Source: Gracilaria vermiculophylla
Lineage: Eukaryota; Rhodophyta; Florideophyceae; Gracilariales; Gracilariaceae
Assembly: GCA_019155205.2 (NCBI GenBank)
Contig: JAHNZQ020003148.1
Span: 686,404 to 750,403, forward strand
Length of the DNA stretch: 64,000 nucleotides
Direction of reading: 5' to 3'
In this document: positions 20,370 through 28,444 of the stretch, one piece after another
Numbering within the stretch: position 1 is the first letter of the stretch
Layout: every line of letters starts with the position of its first letter
Position numbers and translations under genes: made by a program
Notes under the pieces: model-generated
What the model saw: only the letters and a program-made list of their open reading frames with translations
Database searches by the model: none
Told to the model about the DNA's origin: nothing

Positions 20370-20870
20370 CTAGACCTGACCCTCGGTATGCTTCCCGTAA
20401 TAACCAACCGTCCTCATGCCATTTACAAGCTGCCTCCCAAACACTATATACCACGCCATATGTCTGAAGTATCTCATCATGATTTCCTGAAGCTCCTGTT
20501 CCTCAATTACAGAGTGTACTGCCGCATTCATATGCTGCAACCATCGCTCCGCAGCCCGACCATCCACGGCGTAAGGGCCATGTCGTCCGAGAATGGCTGT
20601 ATGACCCTTGCGTTCCCCGTACATGGGTGGTCCGCCAAATTCCTGTGCCAGAAACTCGCGCTGGTTTCTCATGGCCGCTTCGCGGGTTGTGTTGGCAAAC
20701 AAGCGCCGGAACCATAGCTCATCGCCGTAAACCCTGTCGTAGAAAGCATGTGACAGTGCGCATATTCTGTCCCAGCCTAGTCTTTGATACAGGTTTGCAG
20801 CGCGAGCTCGTTCTACGGCGCTGTACGGTACGCCGCTTTGTTCGGCCGCCTGTTCGCGAAGTTTCTGCAT
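20370..20870 (-). CDS. truncated (2/2) hemoglobin, group II-like
   Basis: The 166-residue protein has a 20-25-residue N-terminal extension, then the 2-on-2 globin fold. Visible features are LYQRLG at the start of helix A/B, AFYDRVY with the B10 tyrosine (Tyr 44), FLAQEFGGPPMYGERKGH in the E helix, the proximal histidine His 97 in RHGPY, and ERWLQHM with the tryptophan (Trp 110) that marks group II. Such proteins bind oxygen or nitric oxide and are found in bacteria, plants and algae. The gene is intronless. There is no clear targeting signal, so it is probably cytosolic. Group assignment rests on motifs. Confidence 0.87.
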   Translation of the reverse strand: MQKLREQAAEQSGVPYSAVERARAANLYQRLGWDRICALSHAFYDRVYGDELWFRRLFANTTREAAMRNQREFLAQEFGGPPMYGERKGHTAILGRHGPYAVDGRAAERWLQHMNAAVHSVIEEQELQEIMMRYFRHMAWYIVFGRQLVNGMRTVGYYGKHTEGQV

Positions 20871-21525
20871 GTGTCTCGACGCAGGAAGGAATTTAAAATC
20901 GTGGAAGGCTGTGGTCGGGCAAGCGTCGTACGCGAGGAGTAGACCGACATGGTAAACGGAAGCTGGAAGACAGATTCAGTCGATTGCGCAAGAACGACAG
21001 TCGGTTGCAACAGCGCAACGAGACTAACTCGAGTTACTCTATCTTCGTATCCGGGTACGAAGGGTACAAGGGTGCGCGTGCAAAAAGCAGACAGAAAAGT
21101 CAACAAAATACAAATATAAAGTAAAAGCCTTCAAAAAAACCCCTATTTGGATCAGGTCGCGCCTTGAATTATCAAAATCTGCACGACGCTGGCACCCCCA
21201 ATTAGCTATATTTCAGGCAAAAAAGAGCAACAGAATGCAACTGTTCTTCTCATCAAACACTGTGCAATAGTGCACTTGCTCTCGACAAGACTGGAAGGAG
21301 AAACAAACATGAAAGCAACGACAAGGGCAACAAACGCAGAAGCCTTGAGGCTGCGGTTCGAATTGCAGTTCGTCCCAAGTGTTGAAAATAGAATGGAAAC
21401 CAGGGTCCGCTTCTGTACCATACATGTTAATTAGTGAAAACTCAGCACCATGTGACCGCTATTCCCATGGACCGCGATAGAGACGTAGCACGGTTTTGTA
21501 TTTAAAAAACCAGGCGGAGTGGCAA
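20871..21525. other. intergenic, no gene recognised
   Basis: This stretch lies between the globin start and the 3' end of the plastid-like membrane protein. Overlapping frames at 21206-21425 lack any family match. Confidence 0.5.
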
Positions 21526-22002
21526 CTATAAGGGCAGGGCGTTGCCGAAGGCAATGGAAGTAGATTGTAACCAGTGCACCATCAAAGCGACGACGTAAAG
21601 GGGGACAGCAGCAGACAAAGAGAGCATAAGCCATGCCCTGAAAGTGGGTTCACCGGTATGATGATCTACGAGGGGAATGCCGGTGAGGATAGAAAGCGAC
21701 AAGAACTGGCTGCAAATCTCCCCCCATTGCTTTTCCTTTTGCCCCAACGTCTGAATACGTTCTCTCAAAAGGGCCATATCGGCGTCTACCTTTCCATTGA
21801 GCCGAATTGAAATGAACTCGCTCTCCACAGCGAGGCGATCTCTCTCTTCCTTCCACGACAAATCGTGCGGATGCAGAGTCATAGCGGGGGTGCGTGCGCG
21901 CGCGCGCGCGCGACGCTCACAGCGCAGCGCGTTTGACAGCCGCGAGGTAGACACAGGCAACACTCCAGTGAAGGCGGGGCGAAGAGCAGAGAATGAATTC
22001 AT
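21526..22002 (-). CDS. plastid-targeted small membrane protein, unknown
   Basis: Starting at MNSFSALRPAFTGVLP, the protein has 158 residues. The first ~40 are Ser/Ala/Arg-rich and look like a plastid transit peptide. The arginine run RARARAR is written by an alternating CG tract at 21890-21912. A charged helical segment follows (EERDRLAVESEFISIRLNGKVD, then a short coiled coil to QKEKQWGEI), and then one or two hydrophobic segments (about 84-98 and 113-140). An in-frame Met at 22146 would add 48 residues but gives a less convincing leader. I do not recognise the family. It is divergent from the rhomboid-like gene across about 500 bp. Confidence 0.65.
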   Translation of the reverse strand: MNSFSALRPAFTGVLPVSTSRLSNALRCERRARARARTPAMTLHPHDLSWKEERDRLAVESEFISIRLNGKVDADMALLRERIQTLGQKEKQWGEICSQFLSLSILTGIPLVDHHTGEPTFRAWLMLSLSAAVPLYVVALMVHWLQSTSIAFGNALPL

Positions 22003-22223
22003 GGTGTGAGAACGGAGGAGCAGAGCAAGGTGCGCTACACAGGGGGGTCGCACGGAGATGGACGGACTTGAGCCTAAGCGGGGCGGGCGGACAGACAAGG
22101 CGTGGCTCCTAAATGGGGTGGTGGCGCGAGGTGTATCACTCAACAAATCGCTGCGATAGCCAGTGCGCGGGCGCCGGTGAAAATGCGCGCCACCTCATTG
22201 GGCGCGCTGAGATTTTGTACAAA

Positions 22224-22231
22224 GGCGCCAA
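22224..22231. promoter_or_regulatory. GCGCCAAT promoter word
   Basis: An inverted CCAAT box is fused to GCGC. The same word, ATTGGCGC, occurs at 4441 and 6035, each time in a start-proximal spacer. Here it sits between two divergent genes. Regulatory meaning is inferred from recurrence only. Confidence 0.3.
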
Positions 22232-22414
22232 TGCGCGCGCGCGCCACGCCAAACAATCGCAAAAATCGTGTGTAAGCGCTGACTGGCTGTAAGGAGTGCA
22301 ATGAGGTGGTGGCGGTGGTGCGGCTCGTGCGCGCGGCGGGCGGTCACAAGTGGCGCTGCGCCTCGCCGTCACCCGGCGCCCCGTCGCGGTGATGCGCGAA
22401 GGAAACGGCCGCCC

Positions 22415-22504
22415 TGCGATTCGCCGCTCGCCTGCGATTTGTCGTTCGCGTGCGATTCGCCGTTCGCGTGCGATTCGTCGTTCGCTTGCGATTCGCCGCT
22501 CGCT
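22415..22504 (+). repeat. 18-bp tandem repeat, five copies
   Basis: Units begin at 22415, 22433, 22451, 22469 and 22487, with consensus TGCGATTCGCCGTTCGCG and a few substitutions. It ends six bases before the ATG of the rhomboid-like gene. The 18-base period keeps frame, so if translation began upstream (22301) it would encode a Cys-Asp-Ser-Pro-Leu-Ala hexapeptide array. Confidence 0.9.
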
Positions 22505-22510
22505 TGCGCC

Positions 22511-23629
22511 ATGGCCTTCGTGCGTCGCGCGGCGTTCGCGTTCTTCGTGCTGTGGCTGCTGGTCGCCACCAACCCATCTGCGTCGTCCACAACCAGCTTC
22601 CCGGCCTTCGTTCGCAACGTCGCGCCGTCGTCCGCCCTGCCTCATCGCAAATGTTTGCACGGCTCGTTTCCGCTCTGCATCGAGTCCAGGCGCGCGTACC
22701 CGGAGCTGTCGCTGGCGCTGGAGATGTGGTTTGCCCCCCACCGCTTGGACCCCGATCTCCTACGAGATCGTGAATTTGAGATCATTGACTACGCGATCTT
22801 CACCGTTGCCCGATCCAAGCCCTTTCCCACTGCCGAAAACCCCGGCGTCGCCTTCGTCGGCATTCTCACCCTGTGGCTACCGGTTCCGCACCCCGCGCGC
22901 TTTACGGGTTCTGTAGAACTCCCCAATGTCATCCGATTTCTGCGATCTCACGTGCGTCATATGCGTCGCCGTGCGCTGGCCTACCAGCGCGGTCGCTCCT
23001 TTGAGGCATTTCGACAGCGTTCCTTGCCGGATCGCCCGTGGGAGTGGCTCATCGCCTTCTTTTCTATCACAGGCGTTTTGTGGTACATGATCCCCAGTCG
23101 AGCAAAAAACCATTTCACTCTTACCTGGCAGAACCTCAGAGAGAGGGGTCATTGGTGGTGCATGATATTCTTCCATTTGTCCCATGGCGGTTCCCTTCTT
23201 CGACTATTTAGAACCATCGTGTCAGTCAACTATCTTGCCCCGCTTCTCGTTTCGAATCGAATCGTTACATTGTCGGGTTTGTACGGCATCGTGCTTACCT
23301 CTTCTGCGACTTCTACTGCCTTGGCTATGCTGGTTTTGACTCGTCGTTCTCTTTTTGCCGCACAACACATCACATCTAGCACACCATTGGAGATCAATGG
23401 AGGCGGCGCATGCGTGTATGCCCTCCTGGTAGCAGCATGTCTCTCGCCTTCTTGCAACAAACCGCTTCCGGGAGGCGCGCGCCCTTTCGAACTGCTCATG
23501 CTTAATATCTTGTTTGATTCCTTCTTCCTCGCAGGCAAAAAGCGTATTGCCGACTACATTGCTCATACTGGAGCTTCTCTAGGAGCATGGCTATTTTGCT
23601 CGATCAATTTGTCAACTGCTGCTACATAA
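22511..23629 (+). CDS. rhomboid-like membrane protein lacking the catalytic serine
   Basis: From MAFVRRAAFAFFVLWLLV the protein has 372 residues. A hydrophobic N-terminal signal or transit anchor comes first, then a soluble region, then about six membrane segments (from about residue 178 on). The rhomboid pattern is visible: a short helix pair before SHGGSLLRLF (the usual H...HLLxN place), LYGIVLTSS, then GGGACVYALLVAA where active rhomboids have GxSGxxYA, and IAHTGASLGAW where they have the catalytic His. The serine position reads Gly-Ala, so the dyad is broken while the histidine remains. It may be an inactive rhomboid that binds but does not cut membrane clients, perhaps in the plastid. 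The assignment is from motif spacing only. The frame is also open upstream to 22301. Confidence 0.55.
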   Translation: MAFVRRAAFAFFVLWLLVATNPSASSTTSFPAFVRNVAPSSALPHRKCLHGSFPLCIESRRAYPELSLALEMWFAPHRLDPDLLRDREFEIIDYAIFTVARSKPFPTAENPGVAFVGILTLWLPVPHPARFTGSVELPNVIRFLRSHVRHMRRRALAYQRGRSFEAFRQRSLPDRPWEWLIAFFSITGVLWYMIPSRAKNHFTLTWQNLRERGHWWCMIFFHLSHGGSLLRLFRTIVSVNYLAPLLVSNRIVTLSGLYGIVLTSSATSTALAMLVLTRRSLFAAQHITSSTPLEINGGGACVYALLVAACLSPSCNKPLPGGARPFELLMLNILFDSFFLAGKKRIADYIAHTGASLGAWLFCSINLSTAAT

Positions 23630-23811
23630 GCGTCGATACGCCATTTGATATCATGAAGTCGCACAGCACTCGTTTTACTTGCGCCCTTATAGTCTCACAT
23701 CATACCCTTAACTTCGCTCAATGCTAACCTAACTTTTCCAAAGTTGTCGTCGTTTTCACCCTCCAGAGTTGGATTCGATAACGATAACGTTTTGCTGCAT
23801 TTTACGAAATA

Positions 23812-24708
23812 TTAATCTTCATGTGCCTCGTATCGAATGCCCCCAATCGCGTTGAGCCCCATGTTGACGGTGATTGCTAAAAGCGCCCCAATGGCTCCGT
23901 ACATGAGCCCAGTGACAACGGGAATGAGAAATACCGTTGTTATATGAAGGTTTGGACTGAAGCTCGCTCTAATCCCTGCCATCGGTCCGTGAGTTCGAAT
24001 GGCAACTATGGGGTTTTCCTGGTTCATGAAGTTGAACAGCCACTCATACAGAAGCCGAGTCACGCCATCATTCTTCAGAATGGGACCTGCGAAAAACTGT
24101 ACAGTGGAAGTGAGTAGCTCAATGTTCAACTCCCGTGCTACAGTAGCTGCAATAGCGAGCGAGATTACAAACCACAGCCACAACGAAGTCAGAAATGTGC
24201 TTCCTACTCCGAAAAGCATTGCCACCGAGGATATACTAACGCGTCGCAGAACTAGCCTTTGTCTTCGCATGTTTTCATGCATATAGATAGCATACTGCAT
24301 TGGTTGGAAAATTGTCTCTGCTACATGAGTTGCGTACTCACGTGCCAACTCCGCAGCTACGGGGAAAGTGTTTACGAGCTCTGTGTAATATGCTTCATTC
24401 TCAGGGCTGTCACCACTGCCGCGGATTAGCATATCATATATTACGGTGGCAACTCGGGCGTTGGCTTGAATGGATTGCACTGGAGGTTGCGCTTCTGCGG
24501 TGACGTCAGACACGATTGAGTTTGGCGGTGGGGGATCGGAAGTAGTTACGGACCCGTGGGTGGCGGCATCGGAAGTTGAGGATCCAGCTACGCTTGCGGC
24601 GTCGTTTTGCGAACCTTGTATCGGCTCGCCTGGTCGTCCATCTGAAACACTGGGAGATTCGACATTCGTTTCGGACCGGAGGTTTGTAGCCTCTCCCTGA
24701 TTGTCCAT
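23812..24708 (-). CDS. multi-pass membrane protein, unknown
   Basis: The 298-residue intronless frame has an acidic, Ser/Thr/Pro-rich N-terminal third (about 1-80), a helical central part (VATVIYDMLIRGSG, AELAREYATHVAETIF), then hydrophobic stretches at about 155-190, 245-265 and 262-282. Asn/Gly residues in the last segments are typical of packed membrane helices. No signal peptide or known domain was seen. It is convergent with the rhomboid-like gene, with 182 bp between stops. Confidence 0.65.
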   Translation of the reverse strand: MDNQGEATNLRSETNVESPSVSDGRPGEPIQGSQNDAASVAGSSTSDAATHGSVTTSDPPPPNSIVSDVTAEAQPPVQSIQANARVATVIYDMLIRGSGDSPENEAYYTELVNTFPVAAELAREYATHVAETIFQPMQYAIYMHENMRRQRLVLRRVSISSVAMLFGVGSTFLTSLWLWFVISLAIAATVARELNIELLTSTVQFFAGPILKNDGVTRLLYEWLFNFMNQENPIVAIRTHGPMAGIRASFSPNLHITTVFLIPVVTGLMYGAIGALLAITVNMGLNAIGGIRYEAHED

Positions 24709-26423
24709 GAAATGACCTACAAGTTAATAATTCCGACCGGATTCTTTCTTCAAACAAGTGGTTGAAAAGACGTGCAGTGTATGTGAAAAGTGGTTTGCAG
24801 TTGGAATCAATGAGCTTTGCGCATCGAAGGTAAACCAGAAATGACGGAGTGCTCGTGAAACGGATTATGTCTCCGTCTTGCGCGTCTGATTGAAGGCAAT
24901 TAGCTCGGTTTACGGGCGATAGATTTGATAGAGAATTTCGCATAAAGGACTGGTCTGTATTTCGCCGGCTCGCTGTTATAAGTGCGAGTTTGTTGAAGAG
25001 ATTCAAATGCTAAGGCCCGAGTCAGGGTGACCCTCAAGCTGCGTGAAGACTTTGAACGCCAGTATTGCCTGCGTCACCGTGGACCTGAAAAAGGTCGCGA
25101 CAGGCGCGGCAATTCATTACGTGGAGCGCGATATTCGGCTTGCGTGACCGGAACGGTGTCACCTTTTTTTGCTTTTGTACAGTATTTCGTGTATTACGTG
25201 CATCAAACTTGGGTTTCCTGCATTGACCCTGGACATCTCAATCAACACGACCATTGCACTCGGGTTGATACCTTCTTCGTAAGAAATCCTTCGTGGTACA
25301 TCGACAGGGCACTCCTGGAAACGAGAGGCTAAGAAAGGTGAATCAAATCGAGCCCATTTTTTCCCGAAACTAAACTCATTATCTATGCAGCCATGTATTG
25401 TGTTTTGCCAAGGTAAAACTGAACTTTTGCACACGTCGTGAATGTCAGATAAGAAGCAGAACATGATATATTGTAGCTAACTTAAACGAAAAGCAACTGG
25501 AAAGAAGAGCTTCCGGGACAAATGATGATACATCCAATCTTTTTAAGATCTCGTTCTTGAATTATCTTTGCATCATTTTGCAGAACTTACCTGGGAACTT
25601 CTTAGTTTTTAGAATGATAATTTGAGCGAGAAATCAGCAAGAAAAAGGTCAGTCCGAATTTTCATCACCGTAAGGTAAAATGACTTTGGGGAAGGTCTGG
25701 AATGCCCGAAAATCTAAACATAAGGACATGGGTGTAAGGTTTATGGAAAAAGTATCTTTACTGTTTTAGCTAGATGAAACGAAACAAGGGGTTGAGAAAC
25801 TGCATATCTTTGTTGATGCCGATCAGGAAGAAAGAAGATAGCAGTTTTTTAACAAGTGCTGAAGTGCTCTTGTTGTTTTTTTGCAGTTCTGAAGCTCCAG
25901 CAATATTGGCCTCATATGAGGCCAAATGACCTTATATGAGCCCAATTGTCTTGCAAACACTACTCCAACATCATCGTCATTGTAATTTCTGCGTGAAAGC
26001 TCCCATTTCCGCTCTTGGTGTCTTGAACATGATGTCTTCACCAGCGTTCGATCATGGAAAGTCTAACCAAGAAGAAAGTGAACTGAAATATCAGCAGTAA
26101 AATACTGTGCAACGGAATGATGAATTATAGAGTTTTATGCATATTATGCATATTATGCCTTAGGCAGTCGACTACGCCATTCTGGCCTAGAGCAGTGCGC
26201 CACATGTGGATCTAAAATGTGCGTAGGCTAAATGATCTACGTTCTACGTCATTGCACGAAGCCGTGAATGCTCATTCCAGATCGTCAGTATCGCAACTGT
26301 GAGCCGCCTTGCAAGGATACATGTATATGACAACAAATTACTGAGTATCTATTCCAAAGCCCATCTATAAGACTCTACGTTCCTCTTGCGAGGTTCAGAC
26401 TATTCAAATCCTCAACCAAAACC
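24709..26423. other. AT-rich intergenic region with a 20-bp palindrome
   Basis: This lies between the unknown membrane protein and BolA, and is presumably both promoters. It has only short frames. It contains the 25906-25925 palindrome and a short direct repeat of ATGCATATT near 26138-26155. No RNA gene was recognised. Confidence 0.5.
25906..25925. repeat. 20-bp perfect palindrome
   Basis: The core GGCCTCATATGAGGCC extended by TTGG and CCAA reads the same on both strands with no spacer. A related half site, CTTATATGAGCCCAA, follows five bases later. It could be a protein-binding site or could extrude a cruciform. Confidence 0.8.
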
Positions 26424-26816
26424 TTGCAATCGATTCTGGAATCAAACTCTCTACCCTCCTTATCTCTTGCAATCGATCCAGGAATCAAACCATCCACAAT
26501 CGTTATCCTCATGGCTGGTGCGGTCGTGCGTCACGGCCCGATATACACTAGAATAATCCAGAAACTGACCACGGCTCTTCGTCCAGTTTCGCTTCATCTA
26601 AAAGATGAGTCTCACCTCCATGCTGGGCACAAGGAAAGTCCAGGCCTTCCCGAGACTCACTTTGACCTAGAGATTGTCTCTGAAGTCTTTGAAGGAATGC
26701 CATTGCTGCAACGTCAACGAAAAGTATACTCTATTCTGTCGGATGAGCTTCGAGACAGGGTCCATGCTTTGTCGATGAAGACCAAGGCGCCATCCGAGTG
26801 GTCCACACAATCATGA
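26424..26816 (+). CDS. BolA-family iron-sulfur regulator
   Basis: The 130-residue protein matches BolA along most of its length: a first helix GPIYTRIIQKLTTALRP, the LKDESHLHAGH loop with the conserved histidines, ETHFDLEIVSEVFEGMPLLQRQRKVYSIL and the DRVHALSMKTKAPSEW end. BolA proteins pair with monothiol glutaredoxins and bind [2Fe-2S] clusters, serving iron-sulfur delivery in mitochondria or plastids or iron sensing in the cytosol. The usual RHR is RQR here. The 29 residues before MAGAVVRHG could be a mitochondrial presequence. The internal Met at 26511 is the alternative start. The stop is only 4 bp from the SPO11 stop on the other strand. Confidence 0.88.
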   Translation: MQSILESNSLPSLSLAIDPGIKPSTIVILMAGAVVRHGPIYTRIIQKLTTALRPVSLHLKDESHLHAGHKESPGLPETHFDLEIVSEVFEGMPLLQRQRKVYSILSDELRDRVHALSMKTKAPSEWSTQS

Positions 26817-26820
26817 TTTG

Positions 26821-28301
26821 TCAAAGATAATCACCGTGAAGTATGGCCTCGAGAACAAAATTTTGCAGGAAAGTTGTACCAGAGGAATGCCCGTAAAGCC
26901 ACTGCAATTCATATTTACCAAGCTGCTTCATAGCCTCCAACTCGTTTGCGTAATACTCGTTCTCGCGAAATACGTTATGATTGCGATACAACCCGCAGAT
27001 TATGGCCACATCTCTTTTGGTGAGCACTTCCCCGCTCAGTCCAATGTAAGAATGCTTCAATATATGAGATGATCGAAGTCCGAGCCAGCGCACATCGCAC
27101 GCTTCACGAGCACGAGTAAGAAATCAGGTGACCACTTGGCACAAGAAGGAATCGGAGAGCTTACTGAATTGGGCACCCTCAACCCCTGATCTCGCACTAC
27201 CACGACGATAGCACTGTAGTAAACAAGCCCCATGTGGATTAAAGTCTGCCAATCCAAGTGCTGGAATTCTGGCGCCTCAGTTAGTACGAAAGCAACAGAA
27301 CTTCTTCCAATATTTTCAAGAAGTCTTTTGAATCAAGATGAGAATATTTATTCAGCGTACCGAAGCCTGGATGCGAAAACTGAAGTTATTGCTCGAGTAG
27401 CAACGGAAGGATATCCTTTTCCACACACTAGAATACACGGAAGTCTGTCGTAAAACCTATCCTGAACAAGTCTCGTGAATATGCCGAACTTTTCGATCAC
27501 TAAAACGTGCACATACATCGTGGTCAGTGGCTGTTCGTTGATGCTTAGAGCAGAAGCATGCTACTCTATTTCAATGTCCAAGAATCTGAACCGTACCCAA
27601 TATGTATCTTGCCGGTGAAGCAAAGACCACCGACATGGCGGTACGAACGTCACCTGGAATTGGCCAACCATTCTTCAACATTGCAACATTCATTAGTCCT
27701 GAACAAGAACTGCAAAAATATGGGGGAGAAAGGAATTTGACATGACAAAACTTACAGGTCCAACAAATTCACAGTCAACTTTATAAGGAGAACCTGGTAT
27801 AGCAACGCTAACGTTTCCGGCGATGACGCCCCTAGTGGCAGCGCCAATGTTGAGTGCGTATCGCGGTGCTCTCAGCAAGGCAGAGACGTCGAGAATCATA
27901 TGGTTCAACTGTGCCTGAGAGTCGAAAGCCGAAATAAGGCGGTAGAAAAGCTCTCGTTGTGATACTCTACGACCACAGAGTAACAATTTTTGAACCGTGG
28001 CCATAACCTGCAACATTCGCGAAATAGAAGATGCAGTTCGATGATTGCATTTGCGAATGGTCTTCTTCTCCCCGAGCAGTAGTGCACCGGTTTGGTCATC
28101 CTGTAACACGTTTTCATACGTTCGGTTTATCATGTTAAAGACGCCATCGTTGTTGTCAGTCGTGAGATCGTAGGCGAAATTCATGGCAAGCGATTCTATG
28201 TTCTCCAAGATCACGGCAGGGTGCTCCTCATGGCGAACTTGAAGCGGTGCCAGGCCTGCAGCGGCCAGAAAGGACTGTTGATGTTGTTCCAAGCGCTGCA
28301 T
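26821..28301 (-). CDS. SPO11: SPO11 / Top6A-like meiotic recombination initiator, five exons
   Basis: Exons by reading order: 28301-27756, 27709-27654, 27543-27361, 27268-27165 and 27101-26821. All introns are GT-AG and the joined frame is 389 residues, close to the usual ~390. The winged-helix catalytic domain has QRELFYRL with the presumed DNA-linking tyrosine Tyr 120, ALLRAPRYALNIGAA and VDCEFVGP. The Toprim part has VLVIEKFGIFTRL (Glu 218), DRLPCILVCGKGYPSVATR, then GLADFNPHG (Asp 270), YRRGS, RWLGL and LTKRD. SPO11 cuts DNA to start meiotic crossing-over. The second Toprim acid, normally Asp in D-x-D, is Asn 272. The frame is open upstream to 28439, but Met at 28301 fits the family length. 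The 489-residue coiled-coil gene ends 143 bp upstream. Confidence 0.9.
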
Positions 28302-28444
28302 AGCTTCGAAATTTGATGGTCTTCTGTTTAATGGCAACGTTGTGAGCAGCTGTTCGTGTTGCCAGAGGTGACCATAAATGAAAACAAACGGAGACGTGCT
28401 CCATTTGCCTTTCGTTAAGCTTTTCTCTTTTCGTTTCAACTGTT

